64,000 nt of DNA from Pseudomonas sp. Irchel s3h17 (GCF_900187505.1 NZ_FYDL01000007.1:124001-188000); one strand, 5' to 3'; counted from the first letter of the stretch, positions 1-10,455 are shown. Notes: generated by a model from the letters alone, not told the origin. A program made the numbers and translations.

Positions 1-113
1 GGGTTCCAGCGTACTGGGTTGCGTTGTTTGATGGGGAGGGGCAGGCGCATCCTGGTGATGTGGGCTACTACTGACGGGGCAAATTCCTGTTGCTCTGAAT
101 GGAGGGCTTATCG

Positions 114-569
114 ATGCGGCTTCACTGGTTTCTGGCGGCGGTCCATCTTCTGGCCTATGGCCTTGCACTCTGGGTGGTGTTGGCGCGGGGAGCGGCTTTT
201 CGTCGAGTCACCCCGGAGGGTGGCGGTGCCCGACATGTATTGCTGGCCGATAATGTCTGGGGGCTCTCAGCGCTCATTCTGTTGATCACAGGAGGGATGC
301 GTGCTTTTGGCGGTTATGAGAAAGGTACGGATTACTATCTGCACCAGCCATTGTTCCACCTGAAGCTGACGCTGTTCATCCTGATTCTGCTGCTGGAGAT
401 CGCACCCATGGTGGCGTTGATCAAATGGCGAATCGCACTGGGCCGCAACAGGCCGATCGATGCAGGGCGCACGCGGCTGTTTGCCCGTATCAGTCATATC
501 GAGGCGTTGTTGATTGTGCTGATGGTCGTGGCCGCGACGGGTATGGCTCGCGCAGTGACGTTTGGCTGA
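114..569 (+). CDS. DUF2214 family membrane protein
   Basis: This 151-residue protein looks like a DUF2214 family inner-membrane protein of unknown function. It has four hydrophobic segments, roughly residues 4-22, 45-65, 78-102 and 128-147, with short charged loops between them. The ATG at 114 is preferred over the one at 99 because a GGAGGG Shine-Dalgarno sequence sits eight bases before it and the family starts at MRLHWF. The gene runs towards rsmE, and a hairpin lies between them. No active-site motif is visible, so no biochemical role can be assigned. Confidence 0.8.
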   Translation: MRLHWFLAAVHLLAYGLALWVVLARGAAFRRVTPEGGGARHVLLADNVWGLSALILLITGGMRAFGGYEKGTDYYLHQPLFHLKLTLFILILLLEIAPMVALIKWRIALGRNRPIDAGRTRLFARISHIEALLIVLMVVAATGMARAVTFG

Positions 570-601
570 CGGGGGCAGGTTGGAGGGAGGCGCATAATCT
601 T

Positions 602-633
602 TAGCCAGCCATGGCGGTAAAGCAGGCTGGCTA
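602..633. terminator. Hairpin between convergent genes
   Basis: A perfect 9-bp stem (TAGCCAGCC paired with GGCTGGCTA) lies between the convergent DUF2214 gene and rsmE. It has no long T tract, so it may be a weak bidirectional terminator or an mRNA 3' end stabiliser. Confidence 0.45.
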
Positions 634-650
634 CTGATTGCAGTTGCGGC

Positions 651-845
651 TCAGGGCGTCTGCGGTTTGTCCGGGGCTGTCAGGCCGGCCTGGATGCGCT
701 GGTAGATTTCTTCTCGATGCACCGCGACGTCTTTCGGGGCATTGATACCAATTCTGACCTGCTGGCCGCTAACGCCCAGTATGGTGATCGTAATGTCGTC
801 ACCGATGTTTATGCTTTCACCGACTTTACGGGTGAGTATCAGCAT
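651..845 (-). CDS. rsmE: CsrA/RsmA family translational regulator (RsmE type)
   Basis: This 64-residue RNA-binding protein belongs to the CsrA/RsmA family. Such proteins dimerise and bind GGA motifs in mRNA leaders, usually blocking ribosome entry, and are titrated by small RNAs of the RsmX/Y/Z type. It begins [17 protein letters not shown], and the key RNA-binding arginine is in [12 protein letters not shown] near residue 44. The C-terminal tail and the lack of an adjacent lysC fit the RsmE paralogue better than RsmA. A strong AAGGAG Shine-Dalgarno sequence precedes the ATG. The family assignment is secure; the choice of RsmE over other paralogues is from memory of pseudomonad sequences. Confidence 0.93.
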   Translation of the reverse strand: MLILTRKVGESINIGDDITITILGVSGQQVRIGINAPKDVAVHREEIYQRIQAGLTAPDKPQTP

Positions 846-1094
846 GATCTTCTCCTTGATAGCTTGTTAGGGCACCTGACTCAAACGATGCGGATGTCGG
901 TGATACCTATAGATTAGTGCGAAGTGTTGCGGTTTGGGTGCTTCTTTCTGACGTGCAGACGCGGCATTAATTCCCGGGGTGCGACTATACAGAGGCGGCA
1001 ACCATCATTCTCGTTGTTTTATCCCCTGTTTGCTTGGGTTGCGAGGCATTTTTGAGTGATAAAATCTCCGTTTTGGCATTCCGAGGGGAAAACT

Positions 1095-1460
1095 GTGGGC
1101 AAAATGATATGGATGATCGCGGTAGTGGCATTGGCCGGGTGTGGCCAGCAAGCCGCGGATGAGCCGAAAAAGTCTCGGACCCCCTTCATTTCTGCACCGG
1201 CAGAGGCCGCTGCGCCGCAATGGGATGTGCTGGTTCAAGGTCAGACTGTTCAAGCTGTCAGTGATCTCACCGGTTGGTTGATCGAGCATAGCTTCGTTTC
1301 CAGCGTCGTCACGCAGGATGGCAAACAGCGTGTGCTGGTGGGGCCTTTCAATTCAAGGGCAGAAGCCGAGGCGCGGCAGGCTGACGTGACGGCTGCCCTG
1401 ATCAAGGCGAAGAAGCAGAACATCGAGGCGCTGGTCGTCGAGCACCCGATCGCTCAGTGA
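1095..1460 (+). CDS. SPOR-domain lipoprotein
   Basis: This is a small predicted lipoprotein with a C-terminal SPOR-like domain. The chosen start is a GTG behind GAGGGG, giving the signal sequence VGKMIWMIAVVALAGCGQ with a clear lipobox (LAGC). A short linker is followed by about 75 residues with the SPOR pattern, including the QRVLVGPFNSRAEAEA segment. SPOR domains bind denuded peptidoglycan glycans, so a cell-envelope location is expected. An in-frame ATG at 1056 has no ribosome site and would bury the lipobox. A long hairpin follows the stop codon. Confidence 0.72.
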   Translation: MGKMIWMIAVVALAGCGQQAADEPKKSRTPFISAPAEAAAPQWDVLVQGQTVQAVSDLTGWLIEHSFVSSVVTQDGKQRVLVGPFNSRAEAEARQADVTAALIKAKKQNIEALVVEHPIAQ

Positions 1461-1510
1461 AACCTTCCTGAAGGGCGGTGATTGTCGTCCGTCTTGGCGT
1501 GGGGTGACGG

Positions 1511-1554
1511 TGTCCGGTCCTGAAACGGCGTTGCGCCTGTTTCAGGGCCGGACA
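1511..1554. terminator. Bidirectional hairpin terminator
   Basis: A stem of about 16 bp (TGTCCGGTCCTGAAAC against GTTTCAGGGCCGGACA, one mismatch) lies between the convergent SPOR gene and endA. There is no strong T tract on either side. Confidence 0.6.
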
Positions 1555-1563
1555 GGTGAGTTG

Positions 1564-2253
1564 TCAGCCACACTGCTTCATGTCGACAGGCCCGACGAAC
1601 TCGTTGGCGCGCCCCATGACACATGCCACCGTCTGGTTGCGTTGCTGCTCCCAGGCCTGCACCGGGTAGGTCTTGTTCCAGGCTTCGTACAGTTGCCGGT
1701 CCTGTTTGGACAGGCGCAAGCCATACTGCTTGCTCATGTAGAAGTAGGTGCGGGCGATCATGCCGCGAATGGACGGGCGGGGCATGACTTTCTTTGCCTT
1801 GAAATCGACTTGCGTCAGGCACGAGCCGTACTGGCCGGTCTGCACGGGTAGCCAGCCAAAGCTGAAGTTGCTGCGGTCCCCGTTCACCTCGCCAATGCTG
1901 GGAACCAGGTTGTGCAGGTCGGCCTCTGCACGCTGGTAGGCCGGGTCGTAGCGGGTACAGTTCTTGCGCCCGCCCTCTTGCCAGCACTGGCGCTGGTGGC
2001 CGATATGCCAGGCTGGAACAATGTGCTCCCATTCTATGCGTGCCGCGCGGCTGGCGTTTTTGCGCGGTACGTAGCCGCAGGCTTTCAGGTCCACCCGATT
2101 GCCCGTGTACTTGCAGCCACAGTAGAACTCCGTGGATTGCGGGGCATAGAGCTTCCAGGCGACCTTCTTGGCCTCGTTAAAGGTACGTGGCGCCTGCGCG
2201 TGAGCGCCGGCCGCCACGAAGAGCAACAACAAGGCAAAACAACGAACACTCAT
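1564..2253 (-). CDS. endA: Periplasmic endonuclease I
   Basis: This protein of about 229 residues matches the endonuclease I family, secreted non-specific DNases of the beta-beta-alpha-metal type. An N-terminal signal peptide (MSVRCFALLLLFVAAGAHAQ) directs export. The family core follows, with the catalytic segment RIEWEHIVPAWHIG, a downstream DLHNLVPSIGEVNGDRSN block, and several cysteines that should form disulfides. The start at 2253 gives the signal peptide directly at the N terminus; an upstream in-frame start would add 16 unrelated residues. It lies 4 bases after the DUF1654 gene and probably shares its promoter, which carries a LexA-type box. SOS control of a periplasmic nuclease would be notable. 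Confidence 0.92.
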   Translation of the reverse strand: MSVRCFALLLLFVAAGAHAQAPRTFNEAKKVAWKLYAPQSTEFYCGCKYTGNRVDLKACGYVPRKNASRAARIEWEHIVPAWHIGHQRQCWQEGGRKNCTRYDPAYQRAEADLHNLVPSIGEVNGDRSNFSFGWLPVQTGQYGSCLTQVDFKAKKVMPRPSIRGMIARTYFYMSKQYGLRLSKQDRQLYEAWNKTYPVQAWEQQRNQTVACVMGRANEFVGPVDMKQCG

Positions 2254-2257
2254 TGAC

Positions 2258-2509
2258 TCAGTCTTCCTTCGGCACGACCCAGAAAATCTGTACGCCGCCA
2301 TCGTCGCGATAAGCGAGGGTGACGTTGTCGTTCTCGGCGATCTCCTCGAGCAGGCGCTCCCATTCCTCGACCGGTTCGTCGGGGAGGCGGAAGATCAGGG
2401 CGGCCTTGGCTTTTTGGGCGGTCGGGGAATTGATGATTTTTTGAACGCGCAAACCGAGTCGTTCGTAGGAGCCAAGAGGGTTGCTTGTTGCGGAGGAGGT
2501 CGTGGCCAC
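2258..2509 (-). CDS. DUF1654 domain protein
   Basis: This 83-residue protein matches the DUF1654 family found mainly in pseudomonads and their phages; its function is not known. The family core (SYERLGLRVQKIINSP and RLPDEPVEEWERLLEEIAEN) is complete. A GTG start at 2509 is preferred because AAGGA sits seven bases upstream; the upstream ATG at 2560 would run through the LexA box. The gene is first in a two-gene unit with endA. Its small acidic helical make-up and SOS-type promoter suggest a DNA-damage-related role, but that is inference from context. Confidence 0.78.
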   Translation of the reverse strand: MATTSSATSNPLGSYERLGLRVQKIINSPTAQKAKAALIFRLPDEPVEEWERLLEEIAENDNVTLAYRDDGGVQIFWVVPKED

Positions 2510-2527
2510 GGGATAGTCCTTATTAAG

Positions 2528-2543
2528 CTGTACGTGTATACAG
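2528..2543 (-). promoter_or_regulatory. LexA-type SOS box
   Basis: On the minus strand the sequence CTGTATACACGTACAG fits the LexA consensus CTGT-N8-ACAG exactly. It lies about 19 bases before the GTG of the DUF1654 gene, a position where bound LexA would block transcription of DUF1654 and endA. Confidence 0.78.
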
Positions 2544-2676
2544 TATTTAACTGTAGGCATTTTCGCAACTGCTTAAAATTCAAGAAGATCCTCTGACAGC
2601 GAATTTTTCCATTTGGTGTAAGTCGGGTGCAGGTTTTCTGTCGAAATGACGAAGGAGGGGGCAGGCGAGGCAGGAT

Positions 2677-2734
2677 CACTCGCCCGGGCGGGCGAGTGAA
2701 GAGGGTGGGCGTCCGACCGGATCAGGCCGGACGC
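2677..2734 (-). terminator. Twin hairpins after the asparaginase gene
   Basis: Two stems follow the stop codon of the asparaginase gene: an imperfect one at 2709-2734 (GCGTCCG against CGGACGC) and a perfect 9-bp one at 2677-2698 (CACTCGCCC against GGGCGAGTG). Neither has a U tract, so termination may be weak. Confidence 0.4.
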
Positions 2735-2740
2735 AATCAC

Positions 2741-4326
<1,586 letters not shown>

Positions 4327-4355
4327 TTGACAAATACCCGCAGGGTTCTCATAGT
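4327..4355 (+). promoter_or_regulatory. Sigma-70-type promoter of the ribose operon
   Basis: A perfect TTGACA -35 box at 4327-4332 is followed by a 17-bp spacer and CATAGT at 4350-4355, which matches the -10 consensus at four of six positions. The expected start point is at about 4362, just before the operator. Confidence 0.65.
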
Positions 4356-4363
4356 CCGGTTTA

Positions 4364-4377
4364 CGCAAACGTTTGCG
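4364..4377 (+). promoter_or_regulatory. RbsR (LacI-family) operator
   Basis: CGCAAACGTTTGCG is a perfect 14-bp palindrome of the LacI/GalR operator class with the central CG typical of RbsR and PurR sites. It overlaps the predicted transcription start of rbsB, and rbsR lies in the same operon, so autorepression relieved by ribose is likely. Confidence 0.8.
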
Positions 4378-4508
4378 CGGCCTGCCAACGCTCGTGTTAA
4401 ATGGGCTGGCACCCCCTCGTTCATCGCCTGATGAGGCGCGGGTGAACGGGTTTCACGCGTACGCACTGCAAGCGTTGCTCACAATAATCATAAGATCGGA
4501 GTGAACCC

Positions 4509-5465
4509 ATGAAGCTGCCATTCGCTGGACGTCTTCTCGCTGTCGCTATGCTGGCTGCCGCCTCCACCGCATTGCCCCTTTCTTCGGCTTTCGCCCAAAC
4601 CCCTGAAAAACCCAAGGTCGCACTGGTCATGAAATCCCTGGCCAACGAATTCTTCCTGACCATGGAAGATGGCGCCAAGGCTTACCAGAAAGAACACCCC
4701 GCCGATTTCGACCTGGTCTCCAACGGCATCAAGGACGAAACCGACACCGCCAACCAGATTCGCATTGTCGAGCAGATGATTGTTTCCAGGGTCAATGCGT
4801 TGGTGATTGCTCCCGCTGATTCGAAAGCGATGGTGCCGGTCATCAAGAAGGCCGTCGATGCCGGTATCACCGTCATCAACATCGATAACCAGCTCGATCC
4901 GGATGTGCTCAAAAGCAAAAACATCAGCGTGCCCTTCGTTGGCCCTGACAACCGCAAGGGCGCGCGCCTGGTAGGTGAATACCTGGCCAGGCAGCTGAAG
5001 GCTGGCGACGAAGTCGGTATCATCGAGGGTGTTTCCACCACCACCAATGCCCAGGCCCGCACCGCAGGCTTCAAGGATGCGATGGAGGCCGCGCAGATCA
5101 AGGTGGTGTCGCTGCAATCCGGCGATTGGGAAATCAACAAAGGCAACCAGGTTGCCTCCTCGATGCTCAGTGAATACCCGCAACTCAAGGCGCTGCTGGC
5201 GGGTAACGACAGCATGGCCGTCGGCGCCGTGTCGGCGGTGCGTGCGGCGGGCAAGGCAGGCAAGGTGCAAGTGGTCGGCTACGACAACATCAATGCCATC
5301 AAGCCGATGCTCAAGGATGGCCGTGTGCTCGCCACCGCCGACCAGTTCGCGGCCAGGCAGGCGGTGTTTGGTATCGAGACCGCACTGAAAATACTCAAGG
5401 GCGAACAAGTCGACAGCGGTACCCACGGTGTTATCGAAACGCCGGTTGAGCTGGTCACCCAGTAA
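4509..5465 (+). CDS. rbsB: Ribose ABC transporter, substrate-binding protein
   Basis: This 318-residue periplasmic binding protein of the RbsB family captures D-ribose and delivers it to RbsC. Residues 1-29 form a signal peptide ending SSAFA. The mature part has the two-lobed periplasmic-binding pattern (VALVMKSLANEFFLTMEDG near the N terminus, NIDNQLD and VGYDNI further on). A GGAGTG ribosome site precedes the ATG. It is first in the rbs operon, about 145 bases after the promoter and operator. A tight GC hairpin follows the stop and may raise RbsB levels relative to the downstream genes. Confidence 0.95.
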   Translation: MKLPFAGRLLAVAMLAAASTALPLSSAFAQTPEKPKVALVMKSLANEFFLTMEDGAKAYQKEHPADFDLVSNGIKDETDTANQIRIVEQMIVSRVNALVIAPADSKAMVPVIKKAVDAGITVINIDNQLDPDVLKSKNISVPFVGPDNRKGARLVGEYLARQLKAGDEVGIIEGVSTTTNAQARTAGFKDAMEAAQIKVVSLQSGDWEINKGNQVASSMLSEYPQLKALLAGNDSMAVGAVSAVRAAGKAGKVQVVGYDNINAIKPMLKDGRVLATADQFAARQAVFGIETALKILKGEQVDSGTHGVIETPVELVTQ

Positions 5466-5486
5466 TCATTCTGACAGTACAAAGGC

Positions 5487-5506
5487 GCTCGCCCGTCCGG
5501 GCGAGC
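5487..5506 (+). other. Intercistronic hairpin between rbsB and rbsA
   Basis: A perfect 9-bp stem (GCTCGCCCG against CGGGCGAGC) with a two-base spacer and no T tract lies between rbsB and rbsA. Such elements often protect the upstream message from 3' exonucleases, which fits the need for more binding protein than ATPase. Confidence 0.55.
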
Positions 5507-5522
5507 CCATGGAGCGTTACTT

Positions 5523-7076
5523 ATGTCAGCAAGTGCCCCGAGCGCAGTCCTTTCGGTCAGCGGTATCGGCAAGACGTATGCGCAGCCGGTGTTGACCGGC
5601 ATTGATCTGTCGCTGATGCGCGGCGAAGTGCTGGCGCTGACCGGTGAGAACGGTGCCGGTAAAAGCACACTGTCGAAAATCATCGGTGGGTTGGTCGAGC
5701 CAACCACCGGCCAGATGCAGTTCCAGGGGCGCGATTACCGTCCCGCCAGTCGGGCCCAGGCGGAACAGCTGGGTATTCGCATGGTCATGCAGGAACTCAA
5801 TCTGCTGCCGACCTTGTCGGTCGCGGAAAACCTGTTTCTCGACAATCTGCCCGGTAAAGCGGGATGGATCAATCGCAAGCAATTGCGCAAGGCCGCGATT
5901 GAAGCCATGGCCCATGTCGGTCTCGACGGGATCGATCCGGACACGCTGGTGGGCGAGCTGGGGATTGGCCATCAACAAATGGTCGAGATTGCCCGCAACC
6001 TGATCGGCGATTGCCATGTGCTGATTCTCGACGAGCCGACGGCGATGCTGACCGCCCGTGAAGTCGAGATGCTGTTTGAACAAATCATCCGCCTGCAGGC
6101 TCGCGGCGTGGCGATCATCTACATTTCCCATCGCCTGGAAGAGCTGGCGAGGGTGGCCCAGCGCATTGCGGTGTTGCGTGACGGTAACCTGGTCTGCGTC
6201 GAGCCCATGGCGGATTACAACAGTGAGCAACTGGTCAACCTGATGGTGGGGCGTGAGCTGGGTGAGCACATTGACCTGGGGCCGCGGACGATGGGTGCGC
6301 CGGCCTTGACGGTCAAAGGCCTGAGCCGTTCAGGCAAGGTCCGCGATGTGTCGTTCGAGGTGCGCAGCGGTGAGATCTTCGGGATTTCCGGCTTGATCGG
6401 GGCCGGGCGCACGGAGCTGCTACGGCTGATTTTCGGCGCGGATGCGGCGGACAGTGGCACGGTGGCGCTGGGTTCGCCGGCGCGGGTCGTGAGCATTCGC
6501 TCGCCTGCCGATGCGGTTGGCCATGGGATCGCGCTGATTACCGAGGATCGTAAAGGCGAGGGGCTGCTGTTGACTCAGTCGATCAGCGCCAACATTGCCC
6601 TGGGCAACATGCCGGGCATTTCCAGGGGCGGTATCGTCAATGCGGGTGACGAGGCGGCGCTGGCCCAGCGTCAGATCGACGCCATGCGCATTCGCAGCTC
6701 CAGCCCCGGGCAGTTGGTCAGCGAGTTGTCGGGCGGCAACCAGCAGAAGGTCGTGATCGGTCGCTGGCTTGAGCGCGAGTGTTCGGTGCTGTTGTTCGAC
6801 GAGCCGACTCGCGGTATCGATGTGGGCGCCAAGTTCGATATTTACGCATTGCTCGCAGCGCTGACGCGCCAGGGCAAGGCGCTGGTGGTGGTTTCCAGTG
6901 ACCTGCGCGAGCTGATGCTGATTTGCGACCGCATTGGTGTGCTGTCCGACGGGCGTCTGATCGACACCTTCGAGCGCGACAGCTGGACCCAGGATGACTT
7001 GCTTGCCGCTGCGTTTGCCGGCTATCAACAACGTGATGCGTTGCTCAATGAAGCAGCGCCAAGGAATTTCCCATGA
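5523..7076 (+). CDS. rbsA: Ribose ABC transporter, ATP-binding protein
   Basis: This 517-residue protein has the double ATPase layout of the sugar ABC family. The first half carries Walker A GENGAGKST at residues 41-49 and Walker B VLILDEPTAML. The second half has a degenerate Walker A (GLIGAGRTE), an intact signature LSGGNQQKVVIGRWL and Walker B VLLFDEPTRGID, as is usual for RbsA. It powers ribose import at the inner face of the membrane. Its stop overlaps the rbsC start by four bases (ATGA), indicating coupled translation. Confidence 0.95.
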   Translation: MSASAPSAVLSVSGIGKTYAQPVLTGIDLSLMRGEVLALTGENGAGKSTLSKIIGGLVEPTTGQMQFQGRDYRPASRAQAEQLGIRMVMQELNLLPTLSVAENLFLDNLPGKAGWINRKQLRKAAIEAMAHVGLDGIDPDTLVGELGIGHQQMVEIARNLIGDCHVLILDEPTAMLTAREVEMLFEQIIRLQARGVAIIYISHRLEELARVAQRIAVLRDGNLVCVEPMADYNSEQLVNLMVGRELGEHIDLGPRTMGAPALTVKGLSRSGKVRDVSFEVRSGEIFGISGLIGAGRTELLRLIFGADAADSGTVALGSPARVVSIRSPADAVGHGIALITEDRKGEGLLLTQSISANIALGNMPGISRGGIVNAGDEAALAQRQIDAMRIRSSSPGQLVSELSGGNQQKVVIGRWLERECSVLLFDEPTRGIDVGAKFDIYALLAALTRQGKALVVVSSDLRELMLICDRIGVLSDGRLIDTFERDSWTQDDLLAAAFAGYQQRDALLNEAAPRNFP

Positions 7077-8050
7077 CAACTGCATTGTCCGCTGGCAACC
7101 GCAGCGCCAACTTTTACGGCCTCGGTACTTACCTGGGGCTGGCCGGTGCCCTGCTGGCGATGATTGCGCTGTTCTCGGTCCTGAGCAGCCATTTTCTTTC
7201 CTACGACACCTTCAGCACCCTGGCCAACCAGATCCCGGACCTGATGGTGCTGGCAGTCGGCATGACCTTCATCCTGATCATCGGCGGCATCGACCTGTCG
7301 GTGGGTTCGGTGCTGGCCCTGGCGGCATCGACCGTCAGCGTGGCGATTCTCGGCTGGGGCTGGAGCGTCCTTCCGGCAGCGCTGCTGGGCATGGCGGCGG
7401 CGGCATTGGCCGGGACCCTTACCGGCTCGATCACCGTGGCCTGGCGTATTCCTTCGTTCATCGTTTCGCTGGGGGTGCTGGAAATGGCCCGTGGTGTGGC
7501 CTACCAGATGACTGGCTCGCGCACGGCCTACATCGGCGATGCCTTCGCCTGGCTGTCCAACCCGATCGCCTTTGGCATTTCGCCCTCGTTCATGATTGCG
7601 CTGCTGATCATCTTCATCGCCCAGGCGGTGTTGACCCGCACCGTATTTGGTCGTTACCTGATCGGGATCGGCACCAACGAAGAAGCCGTGCGATTGGCGG
7701 GCATCAATCCCAAGCCCTACAAGATTCTGGTGTTCAGCCTGATGGGCCTGCTGGCCGGTGTCGCTGCGCTGTTCCAGATCTCACGCCTGGAAGCGGCGGA
7801 CCCGAATGCCGGTTCCGGCCTGGAGCTGCAAGTCATCGCGGCGGTGGTGATCGGCGGCACCAGCCTGATGGGCGGTCGCGGTTCAGTGATCAGCACCTTC
7901 TTCGGTGTCCTGATCATCTCCGTACTGGCCGCGGGGCTGGCGCAGATCGGTGCAACAGAGCCCACCAAGCGCATCATCACCGGTGCGGTCATCGTGGTCG
8001 CGGTGGTGCTGGACACCTACCGCAGCCGCCGCGCAAGTCGACGGAGCTGA
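7073..8050 (+). CDS. rbsC: Ribose ABC transporter, permease
   Basis: This 325-residue permease of the RbsC/BPD_transp_2 family forms the transmembrane channel for ribose. It has about eight to ten hydrophobic segments and the family loop IGIGTNEEAVRLAGIN, which contacts the ATPase. It overlaps rbsA by four bases and lies three bases before rbsR, so it is within one transcription unit. Confidence 0.95.
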   Translation: MTTALSAGNRSANFYGLGTYLGLAGALLAMIALFSVLSSHFLSYDTFSTLANQIPDLMVLAVGMTFILIIGGIDLSVGSVLALAASTVSVAILGWGWSVLPAALLGMAAAALAGTLTGSITVAWRIPSFIVSLGVLEMARGVAYQMTGSRTAYIGDAFAWLSNPIAFGISPSFMIALLIIFIAQAVLTRTVFGRYLIGIGTNEEAVRLAGINPKPYKILVFSLMGLLAGVAALFQISRLEAADPNAGSGLELQVIAAVVIGGTSLMGGRGSVISTFFGVLIISVLAAGLAQIGATEPTKRIITGAVIVVAVVLDTYRSRRASRRS

Positions 8051-8053
8051 GCC

Positions 8054-9073
8054 ATGGCAACGATTAAAGATGTGGCAGCGCTCGCGGGTATTTCCTACAC
8101 CACGGTGTCCCATGTGGTGAACAAGACGCGACCGGTCAGTGAAGAGGTCAGGGTGAAAGTCGAGGCCGCCATCGAGCAGCTCGACTACGTGCCGAGCGCG
8201 GTCGCCCGTTCGCTGAAAGCGAAAAATACCGCGACCATCGGCCTGTTGGTGCCTAACAGTCTCAACCCGTATTTCGCGGAACTGGCCCGGGGCATCGAGG
8301 ATTACTGCGAGCGCAACGGCTATTGCGTGATCCTCTGCAATTCCGATGACAACCCGGACAAGCAGCGCAGTTACTTGCGCGTGCTGCTGGAGAAACGCAT
8401 CGACGGGTTGATCGTGGCTTCGGCGGGGGGAGATAGCAGCCTGGCCCAAGGGTTGGCGGGGGTGCGCACGCCGATGGTGATCGTCGACCGGGGCCTGGAA
8501 GGGGTCAATGCGGACCTGGTGCGCATCGACCATGAATACGGCGCTTACCTGGCGACCCGGCATTTGCTGGAGCTGGGTCATCGCGACATCGCCAGCATTG
8601 GCGGCCCGGCGCATACCAGTGTGGCCCGGATGCGCCAGGCCGGTTTCTGCCGGGCGTTGCAAGAGGCGGGCATCGAGGTCTTGCCCGAGCGAATGCTCGA
8701 AAGCGATTTCACCAGCACCGGTGGTTACAACGCGGCCGCGCTGCTACTGGCGAACAATCCGCCCAGCGCGATCTTTGCCGGCAACGACATGATGGGCATC
8801 GGCGTGCTGCGCGCGGCGGCCGAGCGCAATATCCGGGTACCCAGCGAGCTCTCGGTCATCGGTTTTGACGATATCCAGATGAGTCGTTATGTCTACCCGG
8901 CGCTGACTACCGTGGGCCAGTCAATCCTGCAGCTGGGTGAAATGGCGGCAGAAGTGCTGTTGCGACGGATCGCGACCCCGGAACGGGCGACCGATCAGCG
9001 GATCGTGACGCCCAGCATTGTCATGCGCGAATCGACTGCGCCGTTGTCCGGCGTATTCGACCAATACCGTTGA
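8054..9073 (+). CDS. rbsR: LacI-family ribose operon repressor
   Basis: This 339-residue regulator begins with a LacI-type helix-turn-helix (MATIKDVAALAGISYTTVSH) and hinge helix. It continues with a periplasmic-binding-like sensor domain of about 280 residues. It is expected to bind the palindrome at 4364-4377 and release it when ribose is present. It is co-transcribed with the transporter genes, so the circuit should be autoregulated. The match between operator class, position and gene content makes the specificity assignment strong. Confidence 0.92.
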   Translation: MATIKDVAALAGISYTTVSHVVNKTRPVSEEVRVKVEAAIEQLDYVPSAVARSLKAKNTATIGLLVPNSLNPYFAELARGIEDYCERNGYCVILCNSDDNPDKQRSYLRVLLEKRIDGLIVASAGGDSSLAQGLAGVRTPMVIVDRGLEGVNADLVRIDHEYGAYLATRHLLELGHRDIASIGGPAHTSVARMRQAGFCRALQEAGIEVLPERMLESDFTSTGGYNAAALLLANNPPSAIFAGNDMMGIGVLRAAAERNIRVPSELSVIGFDDIQMSRYVYPALTTVGQSILQLGEMAAEVLLRRIATPERATDQRIVTPSIVMRESTAPLSGVFDQYR

Positions 9074-9096
9074 AGCGAATTGATGAGTACTGATGT

Positions 9097-10014
9097 ATGC
9101 CAGCAAGCGTAGTAGTCGTAGGCAGTCTGAACATGGACCTGGTGACCCGTGCCCCGAGGTTGCCGCGGGGCGGTGAGACACTGATTGGCGAGTCGTTCGC
9201 CACCGTGCCGGGAGGCAAGGGGGCCAACCAGGCCGTTGCATCGGCCAGGCTTGGTGCGCAGGTCTCGATGATCGGTTGCGTCGGCGAAGATGCCTACGGG
9301 GGGCAGTTGCGCGCCGCACTGCGAGCTGAACAGATCGATTGCCAGGCGCTGACCTCGGTCGAAGGTTCCAGTGGCGTGGCGCTGATTGTGGTCGATGACA
9401 ATGGCCAGAACGCCATTGTGATTGTCGCCGGTGCCAACGGTCTGCTGACCCCCGGTGTGCTTGCCGGCTACGACAGCGTGCTGGCGGCTGCGGACGTGAT
9501 CGTCTGTCAGCTGGAAATACCGATGCACACGGTCGGATATATCCTCAAGCGCGGGCGTGAGCTGGGCAAGACGGTCATCCTCAATCCGGCGCCGGCCAGC
9601 GGCCCGTTGCCGGCTGACTGGTTTTCCTGCATCGACTACCTGATTCCCAACGAAAGCGAAGCCTCGGCACTGAGCGGCTTGCCGGTGGACTCCCTGGAGA
9701 GCGCCGAAAGGGCTGCCGGCCAACTGATCGCCGCGGGTGCGGGGAAGGTCATCATTACCTTGGGGGCCCAGGGGGCAGTGTTCGCCAACGGACAAGGCTT
9801 CGAGCATTTTCCGGCGCCCAGGGTCAAGGCCGTCGATACCACGGCGGCTGGCGACACCTTTGTCGGTGGTTTCGCCGCGGCGCTGGCGAGCGGCGAAAGT
9901 GAAGCGGATGCCATTCGTTTCGGTCAGGCCGCCGCCGCCCTGTCGGTGACGCGATCGGGTGCGCAGCCTTCGATCCCTGCCTTGTCCGATGTACAGGCCT
10001 TTACTGCATCATGA
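9097..10014 (+). CDS. rbsK: Ribokinase
   Basis: This 305-residue PfkB-family kinase phosphorylates D-ribose to ribose 5-phosphate in the cytoplasm. Signature 1, with [17 protein letters not shown], and signature 2, [17 protein letters not shown] with its catalytic aspartate, are both intact. It follows rbsR after 23 bases and overlaps rbsD by four bases, which couples phosphorylation with anomer interconversion. Confidence 0.95.
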   Translation: MPASVVVVGSLNMDLVTRAPRLPRGGETLIGESFATVPGGKGANQAVASARLGAQVSMIGCVGEDAYGGQLRAALRAEQIDCQALTSVEGSSGVALIVVDDNGQNAIVIVAGANGLLTPGVLAGYDSVLAAADVIVCQLEIPMHTVGYILKRGRELGKTVILNPAPASGPLPADWFSCIDYLIPNESEASALSGLPVDSLESAERAAGQLIAAGAGKVIITLGAQGAVFANGQGFEHFPAPRVKAVDTTAAGDTFVGGFAAALASGESEADAIRFGQAAAALSVTRSGAQPSIPALSDVQAFTAS

Positions 10015-10415
10015 AGAAGACACCTCTGCTCAACGTGGCGCTGTCGCGGCTGATCGCGTCGCTGGGGCATGGCGACATGCTCGTGATCGGCGATGCGGGC
10101 TTGCCGGTGCCCCCCGGTGTAGAACTCATCGACCTGGCCCTGACCCGGGGCATTCCGGATTTCGTCAGCACCTTGCGTGTCGTGTTGAGTGAAATGCAGG
10201 TGGAAAGCCACGTGCTGGCCGACGAGATCCTGCTCAAGCGGCCGCCTGCGCTGCAAGCCCTCGACGAGTTGACCGCCACTGCCGTGCTGGGCACTCGACA
10301 GTTACTCAGCCATGACGCGTTCAAGCACCTGACTCGACAGGCGCGCGCGATAGTGCGTACGGGTGAATGCCAGCCGTACTGCAACATCGTGCTGATTGCC
10401 GGGGTGACGTTCTAG
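10011..10415 (+). CDS. rbsD: D-ribose pyranase
   Basis: This 134-residue protein of the RbsD/FucU family interconverts beta-pyranose and beta-furanose forms of ribose, supplying the form that ribokinase uses. The catalytic histidine lies in [19 protein letters not shown] near residue 20, and the length is normal. Its start overlaps the rbsK stop (ATGA). In enteric operons rbsD is usually first; here it is near the end, the common pseudomonad order. Confidence 0.94.
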   Translation: MKKTPLLNVALSRLIASLGHGDMLVIGDAGLPVPPGVELIDLALTRGIPDFVSTLRVVLSEMQVESHVLADEILLKRPPALQALDELTATAVLGTRQLLSHDAFKHLTRQARAIVRTGECQPYCNIVLIAGVTF

Positions 10416-10455
10416 CCCGCCCAAAAAGGATCTATCCACGCACAAGGAGTGCACT

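Noticed and set aside
6994..8067. A 357-codon plus-strand frame overlapping rbsC
   Set aside because: It is rich in Arg, Pro and Gly with no fold pattern and lies over the well-supported rbsC in another frame.
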